Source of the DNA: SIG603 sp963621245
Lineage (GTDB): Bacteria; Bacillota; Clostridia; Oscillospirales; Acutalibacteraceae
Direction of reading: 5' to 3'
NCBI GenBank assembly: GCA_963621245.1
Contig: CAVFCW010000001.1
Location: forward strand, 434,001 to 498,000
Length of the DNA stretch: 64,000 nucleotides
Part shown: positions 25,373 to 34,427 of the stretch, piece after piece
How the letters are laid out: each line of letters starts with the position of its first letter
How positions within the stretch are numbered: the first letter of the stretch is position 1
Translations under genes and position numbers: made by a program
Notes under the pieces: generated by a model
The model's input: the letters and a program-made list of their open reading frames with translations, nothing else
What the model was told of the DNA's origin: nothing
The model's database searches: none

Positions 25373-26926
25373 TTACTTTGCGTAGTCGACAGCTCTCGAT
25401 TCACGAATCATGTTAACCTTGATCTGTCCCGGATAACTCATTTCCTGTTCGATCTTCTTACAGATGTCACGGGCGAGAAGAGTCATCTTTTCGTCGTTAA
25501 TCACATCGGGCTTTACCAAAACTCTGATCTCACGACCGGCCTGGATTGCGTAGCATCTCTCTACGCCGTCAAAGCTCTGAGTGATTTCTTCAAGTTTCTC
25601 AAGACGCTTAATGTAGTTCTCGAGATTCTCTTTTCTTGCTCCCGGTCTTGCGGCGCTGATTGCGTCCGCTGCCTGAATCAAGCAAGCAATAATTGTTTTT
25701 GCCTCGACGTCGCCGTGATGAGCCGCGATAGCGTGAATAACAGCTTCGCTCTCCTTATACTTTCTTGCGACCTCGACGCCGATATCAACGTGCGAACCCT
25801 CAATCTCGTGATCGAGTGCCTTGCCGATATCATGAAGAAGACCCGCTCTTCTTGCAATAGTCGGATCAAGTCCGAGCTCCGAAGCCATCATACCTGCGAG
25901 ATATGCGACCTCAAGCGAGTGGTTGAGCACATTCTGACCGTAGCTGGTACGATAACGCAAACGTCCCAGAAGTCGAACGAGCTCGTGATTGATGCCGTTG
26001 ACGCCGGCGGCAATGACCGCTCTTTCGCCCTCGGCTTTGATTGTGGCTTCAACCTCACGGCGAGCCTTTTCTACGGTTTCCTCAATTCTTGTCGGATGAA
26101 TTCTGCCGTCCTGAATAAGCTTTTCGAGTGCAACTCTTGCAATCTCTCTTCTCACGGGCTCAAAGCTCGAGATGGTGATAGCCTCCGGAGTATCGTCTAT
26201 GATAAGATCTACTCCCGTAAGGTTTTCGATTGCTCTTATGTTGCGTCCTTCACGGCCAATTATGCGGCCCTTCATTTCATCGTTGGGTAGAGGAACTACG
26301 CTGATGACGGCTTCCGAAACATGGTCTGCCGCACATCTTTGAATTGCCAGAGAGATAACCTCTCTTGCCATTTTGTCAGAATCATCTTTGAGCTGCTGCT
26401 CGTAATCCATAATCTTGAGTGCTTTCTCGTGGCTTAACTCTCCGTCGAGTGTATCGAGTATGTGAGCTTTAGCCTGCTCGACTGTGAGTCCCGAGATTTT
26501 CTCAAGCATTTCAAGCTGACTCTTCTTTATCGTTTCTGCTTCCTTGAGCGTTTCATCCGCTTTCTTCAGCTTGTTGTCGAGCTGGCCTTCCTTTTTCTCG
26601 AGATTCTCAAGCTTTCGGTCGAGATTCTCTTCTTTCTGGACGGCACGTCTCTCCTGGCGCTGAACCTCTCTGCGGCGGTCGTTAAGCTCTTTTTCCGTCT
26701 CGTTACGGAACTTCTGAACTTCTTCCTTACCCTCAAGAACAGATTCCTTTTTCTTTGCTTCTGCGTCCTTAACAGCATCGCTTACTATTCTCTCGGCTTC
26801 CTTTTCCGCCGAACCGATTGCGGCTTCTGCAATCTGCTTGCGGTGTTTGATTCCGAGGTTATAACATATAAATCCTGCTGCGGCTGCAGCAACAACTATC
26901 AGAATTATAGAAAGATAAATTGGCAA
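25373..26926 (-). CDS. rny: Ribonuclease Y
   Basis: 517 residues: N-terminal membrane anchor (IYLSIILIVVAAAAAGFICY), a long Glu/Lys/Arg-rich coiled coil (~30-195), a KH domain (GRIIGREGRNIRAIENLTGV), and an HD domain with LLHDIGKALDHEIEGSH. It is the membrane-bound endoribonuclease that starts mRNA decay in many Firmicutes. It starts at TTG 26926 with GGAGG nine bases upstream. Single gene with a terminator and a 5' hairpin. Confidence 0.97.
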   Translation of the reverse strand: MPIYLSIILIVVAAAAAGFICYNLGIKHRKQIAEAAIGSAEKEAERIVSDAVKDAEAKKKESVLEGKEEVQKFRNETEKELNDRRREVQRQERRAVQKEENLDRKLENLEKKEGQLDNKLKKADETLKEAETIKKSQLEMLEKISGLTVEQAKAHILDTLDGELSHEKALKIMDYEQQLKDDSDKMAREVISLAIQRCAADHVSEAVISVVPLPNDEMKGRIIGREGRNIRAIENLTGVDLIIDDTPEAITISSFEPVRREIARVALEKLIQDGRIHPTRIEETVEKARREVEATIKAEGERAVIAAGVNGINHELVRLLGRLRYRTSYGQNVLNHSLEVAYLAGMMASELGLDPTIARRAGLLHDIGKALDHEIEGSHVDIGVEVARKYKESEAVIHAIAAHHGDVEAKTIIACLIQAADAISAARPGARKENLENYIKRLEKLEEITQSFDGVERCYAIQAGREIRVLVKPDVINDEKMTLLARDICKKIEQEMSYPGQIKVNMIRESRAVDYAK

Positions 26927-27011
26927 TTTCTGGCACCTCCTTTTCTAATAAATTAAATATTCAAACAAATTGAATCAATCAGAAAAATTCGGGTGCGTTA
27001 ATCCCTGAATA

Positions 27012-27039
27012 ACACAGTTTCACATATTGAAAACTGTGT
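27012..27039 (-). repeat. Hairpin in rny 5' region
   Basis: ACACAGTTT / AAACTGTGT stem with a ~10-base loop and no T-run, about 85-110 bp upstream of rny. It may be a stability or self-cleavage element in the rny leader, or an operator dyad. Confidence 0.4.
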
Positions 27040-27110
27040 GAATTATTATAAAACTTTTATCGACTTGTGTCAAGACAGCCGACTTTTGGGCGAATTGACT
27101 CGTTTCACGA

Positions 27111-27149
27111 AAAAAGCTTGATTTTTGTAGGTTTTATTTAAAAATCAAG
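27111..27149 (-). terminator. Terminator of asparaginase gene
   Basis: CTTGATTTTT / AAAAATCAAG hairpin with a minus-strand CTTTTTT tail. Confidence 0.7.
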
Positions 27150-27192
27150 GACAGTTTATTTTCTCAATAGGTAAAAAATAAATGTATATTTT

Positions 27193-28206
27193 TTAGCTAA
27201 CCGTCATTTCGCCTCTTAAGTCCTCGCCCATAAGCTTTTTGATCTTCTCTTTATCGTCCGTCTTGCTGAAAAGGTAATAAAGCTTAGTTACGGCGGCTTC
27301 CGCCGAGAGATCCGAGCCGTTCACAGCACCTGCCGCCATAAGGCCCGAGCTTACCTCGTAAGTTCCGAGCACGGCTCTGCCCCTTAAGCACTGCGTGCAG
27401 ACGGCTATAACCGTACCGTTATCCGCCGCCTTTTTCAAAACGGGGATTAGCGCCTCGTCATACTGCGGCACGTTGCCCGCACCGAAAGCCTCAAGGACAA
27501 GACCTTTGAGCGTTTCTGTCATAATTCCCTCAAAAAGACTGAACTGAATACCGGGGAAAACCTTCAAAACAGCAATAGGAATATGCTCCGAAAGCTCCGT
27601 GAAACTGAAGTTTTCTCCCGGCGTCATAATCGCGCGGTCGTTGTATCTGATATCGATGCCGAGCGTTGCGAGATGCGGATAGTTCGGGGAGTCGAACGCT
27701 ATCATCTCGTCGGCTGAAATTTTCGTACTGCGGTTTCCTCTCAACAAAACGCCGCCGAAACAAAGTGAAACCTCGGTACATCTGCCCTCTGCCGCTATTA
27801 TCGCCGCCGATATGATGTTATCGTGGGCGTCACTTCTGATTCCGCCGATGGGAATTTGAGAGCCGGTCAAGACAACGGGTTTTGAAAGTCCTTCAAGCAT
27901 AAAGGACAAAGCGGAAGCGGTATAAGCCATGGTATCGGTTCCGTGAAGAATGACAAAGCCGTCGTAATTATCATAGTTCTCGGCGATTATTCTGCCTATT
28001 CTGTTCCATTCCTTTGCGCTCACGTTTGAAGAATCCAAGAGCGGATCAAATTCTATGAGATCCCACTTCGGCATGCCGTGACGGGAAAGGTCGGGAATTC
28101 TCTCCATTTCGTCTCGAAGATAACCTTTTTTCGGCTTATAGCCGGAGTCGCTCTCAATCATTCCGATTGTTCCGCCGGTATATATGAAGCATATCTTTTT
28201 GTCCAT
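27193..28206 (-). CDS. ansA: Type I L-asparaginase
   Basis: 337 residues. Catalytic threonines lie in IYTGGTIGMIES and in VILHGTDTMAYTASALSFML, both standard asparaginase signatures; SQIPIGGIRSDAHDNII follows. It hydrolyses asparagine to aspartate and ammonia, here without a signal peptide, so cytosolic. The GGAAA site before ATG 28206 is moderate. Single-gene unit. Confidence 0.94.
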   Translation of the reverse strand: MDKKICFIYTGGTIGMIESDSGYKPKKGYLRDEMERIPDLSRHGMPKWDLIEFDPLLDSSNVSAKEWNRIGRIIAENYDNYDGFVILHGTDTMAYTASALSFMLEGLSKPVVLTGSQIPIGGIRSDAHDNIISAAIIAAEGRCTEVSLCFGGVLLRGNRSTKISADEMIAFDSPNYPHLATLGIDIRYNDRAIMTPGENFSFTELSEHIPIAVLKVFPGIQFSLFEGIMTETLKGLVLEAFGAGNVPQYDEALIPVLKKAADNGTVIAVCTQCLRGRAVLGTYEVSSGLMAAGAVNGSDLSAEAAVTKLYYLFSKTDDKEKIKKLMGEDLRGEMTVS

Positions 28207-28265
28207 TTTAATTTCCTTTCGGTAAAAGCAACATTTTCTTTAACACTGATTCAATCTTTCTTCTG

Positions 28266-28319
28266 CAAGAAAAAATGATACCACAAAGCCTTGCCTCTTC
28301 GCAAGGTGCGGTATCATTT
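28266..28319 (-). terminator. Terminator of nptA-regulator operon
   Basis: A long hairpin pairs AATGATACC with GGTATCATT and CCTTGC with GCAAGG; the minus-strand tail is TTTTTTCTTG. Confidence 0.82.
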
Positions 28320-28342
28320 TGATTTCTTGTTATGGGCGCAAA

Positions 28343-29020
28343 TTAAGCCTCTGCACTTATAGAATAGCCGATTCCTCTTATCGTCTTGATGCACGTGCCC
28401 ATATCACCAAGTTTTTGGCGAATGGTCTTTATGTGCATATCGACCGAGCGTGACTCGCCCTCAAAGTCGACTCCCCAAACGGCATGCATAATGGAGTCTC
28501 TCGAGAGAACTATGTTCTCGTTCTGCATGAGGTAGCGAAGCAATTCATACTCCTTCATCGTGAGAACGATGTTCTTTCCGTCCACACGCACGCAGTGACG
28601 GTCGTAATCGAGAACGATATCACCCACACGGATTTGCTCGGTCTCGTTTCTTGCACTTCTTCTCATAATTGAGCGAACGCGTGAGAGAAGCTCGAGAACG
28701 GAGAACGGCTTTTTTATGTAGTCGTCGGCGCCCTCGTCAAGACCCTTGACCATATCCATTTCCGTGGATTTTGCCGTGACCATAATCACGGGAATTTTCA
28801 TGGTCTTGAAATCGGATCTTATCTTTTTCACAATCTCGTAGCCGTCCTCATCGGGCAGCATGATATCAAGCAAAATAAGATCGGGAACAATTTCTTCGAG
28901 TCTCTTGTAAAACGTGCTCGCCCTATCGAAAGACTGAACAGTGTAATTGCTGTTTTTAAGGGCAATCTCTTCAATCTCTCTTATGCTTGTATCGTCCTCA
29001 ACTATATATACTAATGCCAT
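28343..29020 (-). CDS. OmpR/PhoB-type response regulator
   Basis: 225 residues: receiver domain with acidic pocket (VEDDTS), phospho-acceptor Asp in LLDIMLPDEDG, Thr in VTAKST and Lys in DDYIKKPFS; then a C-terminal winged helix (LTMKEYELLRYLM, SVDMHIKTIRQKLGD, IKTIRGIGYSI). It lies 17 bp after a Na/Pi cotransporter gene and near pst genes, so a PhoP/PhoB role is likely. No sensor kinase gene is adjacent, which is unusual. The boxes upstream of nptA fit its expected 11-bp direct-repeat binding. Confidence 0.9.
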   Translation of the reverse strand: MALVYIVEDDTSIREIEEIALKNSNYTVQSFDRASTFYKRLEEIVPDLILLDIMLPDEDGYEIVKKIRSDFKTMKIPVIMVTAKSTEMDMVKGLDEGADDYIKKPFSVLELLSRVRSIMRRSARNETEQIRVGDIVLDYDRHCVRVDGKNIVLTMKEYELLRYLMQNENIVLSRDSIMHAVWGVDFEGESRSVDMHIKTIRQKLGDMGTCIKTIRGIGYSISAEA

Positions 29021-29037
29021 AATTTTGCCTTTCTCAG

Positions 29038-30807
29038 TTATGGCAGGACATAGGCACTCTTTAACTTGCGGTAGCTCTCCTTAAATGCGGGATCGCTGTT
29101 CTTGATTGTTGCGTCAAACTGATGCATATCGAGAATATCGCCGGGAATCTCAATGAGAGCAACTGCAATATTCTTGCAGTGGTCGGAAACTCTCTCGTAG
29201 TTTGTGAGAATATCCTCGAGAATGAGTCCCGCCTCCGTTGAACATTTTCCGTTTCTTAGTCTTGCGACATGTCTCTGCTTAATTTCCAAAACGAGGTCAT
29301 CGATAACCTCCTCAAACGGCTCGATATCCTCCGCCTCCTTTGAGTTGAGCGTATCGAATGCGTCTGTTGTCATCGTCATGATGTCGAAAACAGCCTTGCT
29401 CAAAATTCTGAGCTCTTTCATGCCCTTATCCGTAAGGCTGAGGCCATCTTCGCTCATGCTCTGTGCAGAATATGCGATATTGATCGCATGGTCGGAAATT
29501 CTCTCGAAATCGCTTATCGAGTGAAGAAGTATCGAGAGAAGGTGGCTGTCCTGTGTGTTAAGTTCTCTACCGGAAAGCTTCACGAGATACGAGCTTAACT
29601 TATCTTCATAGTTATCGACCGTCTGCTCAAGTCTGATAACCTCGTCCAATTTTTCTTTCGAGTAGTCCTTGAGCGAGTCCATAGCAAGCACGATTGCCTC
29701 TTTTGAATACTTGGACATATCGATGACAGCATTCTTGCAAAGCTGCATTGCAACGGCGGGAGTCTCGAGGAAACGCTCGTCAAGTGCCGAGAGGCTCTTG
29801 GGTCTGTCGTCCTTGGGCTCTTCTTCGTTTTTGTCTCTGACAGTGAGCGTTGCAAGCTTAACCAGCAGATTCGAGAACGGGAACCACACCACCGCACAGG
29901 CGATGTTAAATATGCTGTGGATTACTGCAATGCCTGCGGCGCCGGCAGTTTCGTTCAAGAACTCAAAGTTGATAAAGCTGTTCAGCGCATAGAATATCGT
30001 CATGAAAACTATTGTGCCGATAAGGTTGAAGTAAAGGTGAATAAAAGCGGCTCTCTTTGCGTTTTTATTCGCACCGATAGCAGAAAGCATAGCGGTAATA
30101 CATGTGCCGATGTTCTGACCCATGATAATCGGGAGTGCCGTGGAATACTTAACAACGCCCGTGATGCAAAGCGCCTGAAGAATACCGACTGATGCGGAAG
30201 ACGACTGAATGACTGCCGTCAAAACGGTACCCGCAAGCATTCCGAGGAACGGATTTGAGAACTTGAGAAGAAGATTTGTGAACTTGGGATCGTCCTTCAA
30301 AGGAGAAACGCTGTCGCTCATGGTCTCCATTCCGAACATGAGAACCGCAAATCCCAAAAGAATATTACCGACAATCTTCTTTTTGCTTCCGTCCTTGCTC
30401 GTCATGGTGAAAATGACGCCGATTAAAGCAAGAACCGGCGAGAACGAGCTCGGCTTCAACATATTGATTAAGAAATTGTCGCCGTTTATTCCGCTCAGTG
30501 ACAAAATCCACGATGTGACCGTCGTACCGATGTTTGCGCCCATGATTACGCCGACCGCCTGAGTCAGCTTCATGATGCCCGAGTTAACAAAGCCGACAAC
30601 CATAACGGTTGTTGCCGAGGATGACTGAATTACCGCCGTGACAAATACGCCGAGCAATAATCCCATTATCTTCTTTTCGGTGAGCTTCTCGAGAATTTTC
30701 TCGAGCTTGCCGCCGGAAAGCATAACAAGACCGTCTCCCAATGTGTTCATTCCGTAGAGAAACAATGCAAGACCCCCAAGCATTGTCAAAACCCCAAATA
30801 TATCCAT
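29038..30807 (-). CDS. Na/Pi cotransporter family protein with PhoU-like tail
   Basis: 589 residues. Two inverted QSSSAT-type repeats (VIQSSSATTVMVVG and VIQSSSASVGILQAL) within eight or more helices define the NptA/PNaS family. Residues ~350-560 are a PhoU-like helical bundle with paired ISDFERISDHAINIAYSA and TNYERVSDHCKNIA motifs. It imports phosphate with sodium, and the tail may regulate transport or signalling. First gene of an operon with the response regulator; Pho-type boxes lie upstream. Confidence 0.93.
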   Translation of the reverse strand: MDIFGVLTMLGGLALFLYGMNTLGDGLVMLSGGKLEKILEKLTEKKIMGLLLGVFVTAVIQSSSATTVMVVGFVNSGIMKLTQAVGVIMGANIGTTVTSWILSLSGINGDNFLINMLKPSSFSPVLALIGVIFTMTSKDGSKKKIVGNILLGFAVLMFGMETMSDSVSPLKDDPKFTNLLLKFSNPFLGMLAGTVLTAVIQSSSASVGILQALCITGVVKYSTALPIIMGQNIGTCITAMLSAIGANKNAKRAAFIHLYFNLIGTIVFMTIFYALNSFINFEFLNETAGAAGIAVIHSIFNIACAVVWFPFSNLLVKLATLTVRDKNEEEPKDDRPKSLSALDERFLETPAVAMQLCKNAVIDMSKYSKEAIVLAMDSLKDYSKEKLDEVIRLEQTVDNYEDKLSSYLVKLSGRELNTQDSHLLSILLHSISDFERISDHAINIAYSAQSMSEDGLSLTDKGMKELRILSKAVFDIMTMTTDAFDTLNSKEAEDIEPFEEVIDDLVLEIKQRHVARLRNGKCSTEAGLILEDILTNYERVSDHCKNIAVALIEIPGDILDMHQFDATIKNSDPAFKESYRKLKSAYVLP

Positions 30808-30860
30808 GTCTTTACAAATACCCCTTTCAGTATTTTACGATAATAATGTTAATTTGGCTT

Positions 30861-30949
30861 TGTAAAGTTTAATCGTGGCTAATGTAAAGTCTGTGTAAAA
30901 TTTTTGCAATTTACGCAATCTTTACACAACTGTGATTTCAGTCTTTACA
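30861..30949. promoter_or_regulatory. Pho-type boxes between nptA and small membrane protein gene
   Basis: TGTAAA occurs at 30861, 30883 and 30894 (spacings 22 and 11), i.e. TTTACA direct repeats in phase on the minus strand facing nptA. On the plus strand TTTACG (30910) and TTTACA (30921) are 11 bp apart, with another TTTACA at 30944. This is the arrangement of Gram-positive PhoP boxes (TT(A/T)ACA-N5 repeats) and points both ways. Confidence 0.72.
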
Positions 30950-30986
30950 ATTCGGTCTTATCTTTGAATAAAAAGGAGTGATATCT

Positions 30987-31220
30987 ATGTTAAAAATCTG
31001 GAACTATATCGACGAAATGAAAATCAAATGTGAAAACAAATACCGCCTGACATTTTTCGTTTTCAGCGTTCTTGCCGCAGTGTTCGGTGCACTTATCTGG
31101 CTTTTAATCGGCCAGAGAATTCTCACGGGGCTTGATAACGCAGTCTGCTTTGTGGGGTATCCCGTAGTTTTATCTTGGCTTTTCGTGTTCATTTACGCTT
31201 GCCGCCATTCATTTCACTGA
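30987..31220 (+). CDS. Small two-helix membrane protein, putative Pho regulon member
   Basis: 77 residues, with a polar basic N terminus and two membrane helices (FFVFSVLAAVFGALIWLLIG and VGYPVVLSWLFVFIYA). ATG 30987 follows AAAGGAG with nine bases. It is divergent from nptA across Pho-type boxes, so it may be induced under phosphate limitation. No family recognised. Confidence 0.75.
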   Translation: MLKIWNYIDEMKIKCENKYRLTFFVFSVLAAVFGALIWLLIGQRILTGLDNAVCFVGYPVVLSWLFVFIYACRHSFH

Positions 31221-31273
31221 TTTTTTAGGGTTTAGAGTGCCTTAAATCCATACCGTAATTTAATAAAACGTAA

Positions 31274-31312
31274 AAATCCCGACCCGCCTTAAAAATTGCG
31301 GTCGGGATTGAT
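31274..31312 (-). terminator. Terminator of pst operon
   Basis: ATCCCGACC / GGTCGGGAT pairing with a ~15-base loop; minus-strand tail TTTTTAC. Confidence 0.78.
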
Positions 31313-31318
31313 TTTTCC

Positions 31319-32104
31319 TCAAACTTCACTGCATGGTATATCGCCCACGCCGTTTAAAATAACAGTCGGCTGATACGCATATGTCTTCGGCGTATTGATG
31401 TCGGAAACACCGCTAAGCACAAGAACCGTATCGACGCCGCTATCTGTACCGGCTATTATGTCGGTATCCATTCTGTCGCCGATAATAACGGCGTTCTCGG
31501 AGTGGCAACCGAGAAGCTTAAGTCCCGTTCTCATCATGAGCGGATTGGGCTTTCCGCAGAAATAAGCCTGCTTGCCCGTAGCCATCTCAATGGGAGCGAC
31601 AAGCGCTCTGCACGACGGCATAATTCCGTTTTCAATGTTACCCGTGACATCGGAGTTTGCTCCGATAAGCTTTGCGCCCTCAAGCACAAGATTCACCGCC
31701 CTTGTGAGAGTATCGAGCGAATAACTTCTTCCCTCGCCCATCACGACATAATCGGGGTTCACATCGTTCATCGTGATTCCCGCATCGTAAAGCGCATTGA
31801 GAAGTCCCGCCTCACCTATCACATAAGCCGAGCATCCCGGTGCCTGAGCCTTGAGAAATTCCGCCGTAGCCAAAGCACTCGTGTAAAAATGCTCCTCCGA
31901 TACGCTTACGCCCAAACGCTCAAGCTTTTGCTGCAGCTCCTTAGGGGTCATACCGCTGTTGTTTGTGAGGAAAAGATATTCCTTGTTGTTCTCCTGAAGC
32001 CAGCCGATAAATTCCGCCGCCCCGGGAAGGATTTTATTTCCGTGATATATAACTCCGTCCATATCGCAAATAAAACCCTTTTTCTCCTTAAAATTAATCT
32101 TCAA
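31319..32104 (-). CDS. HAD-IIA family phosphatase (NagD-like)
   Basis: 261 residues. HAD motifs: CDMDGVIYHG (nucleophile Asp), FLTNNSG, FCGKPNP (Lys) and VIIGDRMDTDII (acidic). The IIA-type cap matches NagD/AraL. It hydrolyses small phosphoesters. It starts 3 bp after phoU and closes the pst operon, which suggests a role in recovering phosphate or detoxifying sugar phosphates. Confidence 0.9.
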   Translation of the reverse strand: MKINFKEKKGFICDMDGVIYHGNKILPGAAEFIGWLQENNKEYLFLTNNSGMTPKELQQKLERLGVSVSEEHFYTSALATAEFLKAQAPGCSAYVIGEAGLLNALYDAGITMNDVNPDYVVMGEGRSYSLDTLTRAVNLVLEGAKLIGANSDVTGNIENGIMPSCRALVAPIEMATGKQAYFCGKPNPLMMRTGLKLLGCHSENAVIIGDRMDTDIIAGTDSGVDTVLVLSGVSDINTPKTYAYQPTVILNGVGDIPCSEV

Positions 32105-32107
32105 ATT

Positions 32108-32758
32108 TCAGTCCTTTCGATCGTAACGGTCATCGACCGAGAAGATAACCCACTCTGCAATATTCGTTGCATGGTCGCCAATTCTCTCGAGATACTTATT
32201 AACCATAAGCAAATCTGCGGCGGTCTCTGCATGCTCCTGAGTATTTCTCATAATCTCAATAAGCTCACTCTTAACCTTAACGAACAAATCATCAACGATA
32301 TCGTCGTGATCGATAACTGCCTGAGCTTTCTTTGCGTCCTTTTCAACATAAGCCTCGATAGACTGCAAGAGCATGAGTATAACCTCGGCACTCATCTTGC
32401 GTATATCGTCGGCTTTCATCTCATTAATCGAGTCGGGCATCATTATGGTAAGCTCGGAAATATCCGCAGCGTGGTCGCCGATTCTCTCCATATCCGTAAC
32501 CATTTTCATGGCTGCCGTGATGTTTCTCAAATCGTGGGCAACGGGCTGCTGCTGAACCAAGAGCTGAAAGCAAATATTCTCGATTTTCTTCTGCTCGCGG
32601 TCGACATTTTCGTCGTCAGCCATAATCTGCTCTGCTTTTTCTATATCTTTATTGAAAAGTGCCTCCAGTGCGTTCTGGATAGCCTCCTCAATCATATTGC
32701 CCATCAGAACCATTTCTGAATTGAGCTGGCGAAGCTGTTCGTCAAATTTAGTTCTCAT
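32108..32758 (-). CDS. phoU: Phosphate transport regulator PhoU
   Basis: 216 residues of two helical repeats with the metal-binding signatures TDMERIGDHAADIS and KYLERIGDHATNIAEW. It links the Pst transporter to phosphate signalling and dampens the Pho response. It sits 24 bp after pstB in the usual order. Confidence 0.95.
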   Translation of the reverse strand: MRTKFDEQLRQLNSEMVLMGNMIEEAIQNALEALFNKDIEKAEQIMADDENVDREQKKIENICFQLLVQQQPVAHDLRNITAAMKMVTDMERIGDHAADISELTIMMPDSINEMKADDIRKMSAEVILMLLQSIEAYVEKDAKKAQAVIDHDDIVDDLFVKVKSELIEIMRNTQEHAETAADLLMVNKYLERIGDHATNIAEWVIFSVDDRYDRKD

Positions 32759-32782
32759 TTTTTCTTAAGTCTCCTTACCTTA

Positions 32783-33544
32783 TTAGCCGAATCTACCCGT
32801 GATGTAGTCCTCTGTGCGCTTATCCTTAGGATAAGAGAAGATCTGCTTTGTCTCGCCGAACTCGACAAGATCGCCGAGAAGGAAGAATGCCGTGTAATCG
32901 GCAACACGAACAGCCTGCTGCATGTTATGCGTTACGATTACAACCGTATATTTCTTCTTGAGCTCCTCCATAAGATCCTCAACCTTAGATGTGGAAATCG
33001 GGTCAAGCGCACTTGTGGGCTCGTCCATGAGAAGAACATCGGGCTGAACAGCCAAAGCTCTTGCGATGCAGATTCTCTGCTGCTGACCGCCCGATAAGCC
33101 GAGAGCCGACTTCTTGAGTCTGTCCTTTACTTCATCGAAAATTGCGGCACCGCAAAGGCTCTCCTCAACTATTCTGTCGAGGCTCTTTTTATCCTTAATT
33201 CCGTGAACCCTCGGACCGTAAGCGATGTTATCATAAATGCTCATCGGAAACGGATTCGGCTGCTGGAAAACCATACCGACTTTTTTGCGAAGTATGGTGG
33301 TGTCAACGCCGGGAGCATAGATATCCTCACCGTCAAGAAGTACCTGACCTTCTATGCGGCAGTTATCAACCAAGTCGTTCATTCTGTTGAGAGTTTTAAG
33401 GAAGGTAGATTTACCGCATCCGGAAGGGCCGATGAAGGCAGTGACGGCGTTGGGCCTAATCTCCATATTTATGCCCTTAAGAGCGTGGTTCTCACCGTAA
33501 TAGAGGTGAAGATCCTTAACGCTGATTTTTGAATTTTGTTCCAT
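32783..33544 (-). CDS. pstB: Phosphate ABC transporter ATPase
   Basis: 253 residues. Walker A GPSGCGKST, Q-loop VFQQPNPFPMSI, signature LSGGQQQR, Walker B VLLMDEPTSALDP and switch His in VTHNMQQAVRV. PstB-specific features include KTLNRMNDL and GEDIYAPGVD. It powers PstC/PstA. Confidence 0.97.
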   Translation of the reverse strand: MEQNSKISVKDLHLYYGENHALKGINMEIRPNAVTAFIGPSGCGKSTFLKTLNRMNDLVDNCRIEGQVLLDGEDIYAPGVDTTILRKKVGMVFQQPNPFPMSIYDNIAYGPRVHGIKDKKSLDRIVEESLCGAAIFDEVKDRLKKSALGLSGGQQQRICIARALAVQPDVLLMDEPTSALDPISTSKVEDLMEELKKKYTVVIVTHNMQQAVRVADYTAFFLLGDLVEFGETKQIFSYPKDKRTEDYITGRFG

Positions 33545-33545
33545 A

Positions 33546-34427
33546 TTATTTTTTCCTCGTTACATCAAATTTAGCGGCTAAACGCTTTGTTCCAAGATTA
33601 ATCAGGAATACAAGTATGAGTAGTACTACCGCAATACCGAAAGCCGTGTCAAAATCTCCCTCACTCGTGGCGGAAAGATACAGCTGAGTTGTGAGCGTAC
33701 CGCCCGACTGGAAAATCTTTGAGAAGACTGCCGCGAAGGACTTTGGAAGTGCTTTCGAGCTGCCTGCCGTGAAAAGAAGTGCGGCGGACTCACCTACGAT
33801 TCTGCCTATCGCAAGGATAACGCCCGTGATGATTCCCGGCATTGCCGACGGAAGAAGAATGGTGCGGATTGTGTGCCACTTTCCTGCGCCCAAACCGACT
33901 GCACCGTGGCGGTAAGAGTTCGGAACTGTCTTTAATGCCTCCTGAGTGTTTCTCGTGATAAGCGGCAGAACCATAAGTATGAGGGTTAAAGAACCTGTCA
34001 AAAGCGAGTAGCCAAGGTGCAAGGTCTGACCGAAGAACATCATACCGAACAAACCGAAGATAATGGACGGAATACCGGAAAGAGTTTCCGTTGCAAACTC
34101 GATTATATTGACAAGCTTACCCGGCTTTGCGTACTCGTTTAAGTAAATTGCCGCACCTACTCCGACTGGAGCGGCGATTATCATGGTGATGATAACGATG
34201 AGAAGTGTGTTTACGATATTACCGGCAATACCTACCGTTCCTTTTCTCACGGATGTAACCGTTGTCAAAAAGCTCAGATTAACTGTGCTTATACCCCTCA
34301 CAACGACATAAATGATTATTGCCGCCAAAAGAACAACCGTAAATGCCGCACTGAAATATATAAGGAAATAAAGTATAGCGTCGCTCGGTCTTTTTTTAGC
34401 CTTTGTCAGGGAATTTTCTTTATTCAT
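33546..34427 (-). CDS. pstA: Phosphate ABC transporter permease
   Basis: 293 residues with about six helices and the binding-protein-dependent permease loop (GLGAGKWHTIRTILLPSAMPGIITG). It starts inside the end of pstC (8-bp overlap) and ends 1 bp before pstB. Confidence 0.95.
   Translation of the reverse strand: MNKENSLTKAKKRPSDAILYFLIYFSAAFTVVLLAAIIIYVVVRGISTVNLSFLTTVTSVRKGTVGIAGNIVNTLLIVIITMIIAAPVGVGAAIYLNEYAKPGKLVNIIEFATETLSGIPSIIFGLFGMMFFGQTLHLGYSLLTGSLTLILMVLPLITRNTQEALKTVPNSYRHGAVGLGAGKWHTIRTILLPSAMPGIITGVILAIGRIVGESAALLFTAGSSKALPKSFAAVFSKIFQSGGTLTTQLYLSATSEGDFDTAFGIAVVLLILVFLINLGTKRLAAKFDVTRKK

Noticed and set aside
25298..26290. 330-codon plus-strand frame opposite rny
   Set aside because: Mirror of the conserved HD/KH coding region; no start signal.
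31502..32719. 405-codon plus-strand frame opposite the HAD and phoU genes
   Set aside because: Spans two conserved minus-strand genes and their junction; composition is that of a reverse-strand shadow.
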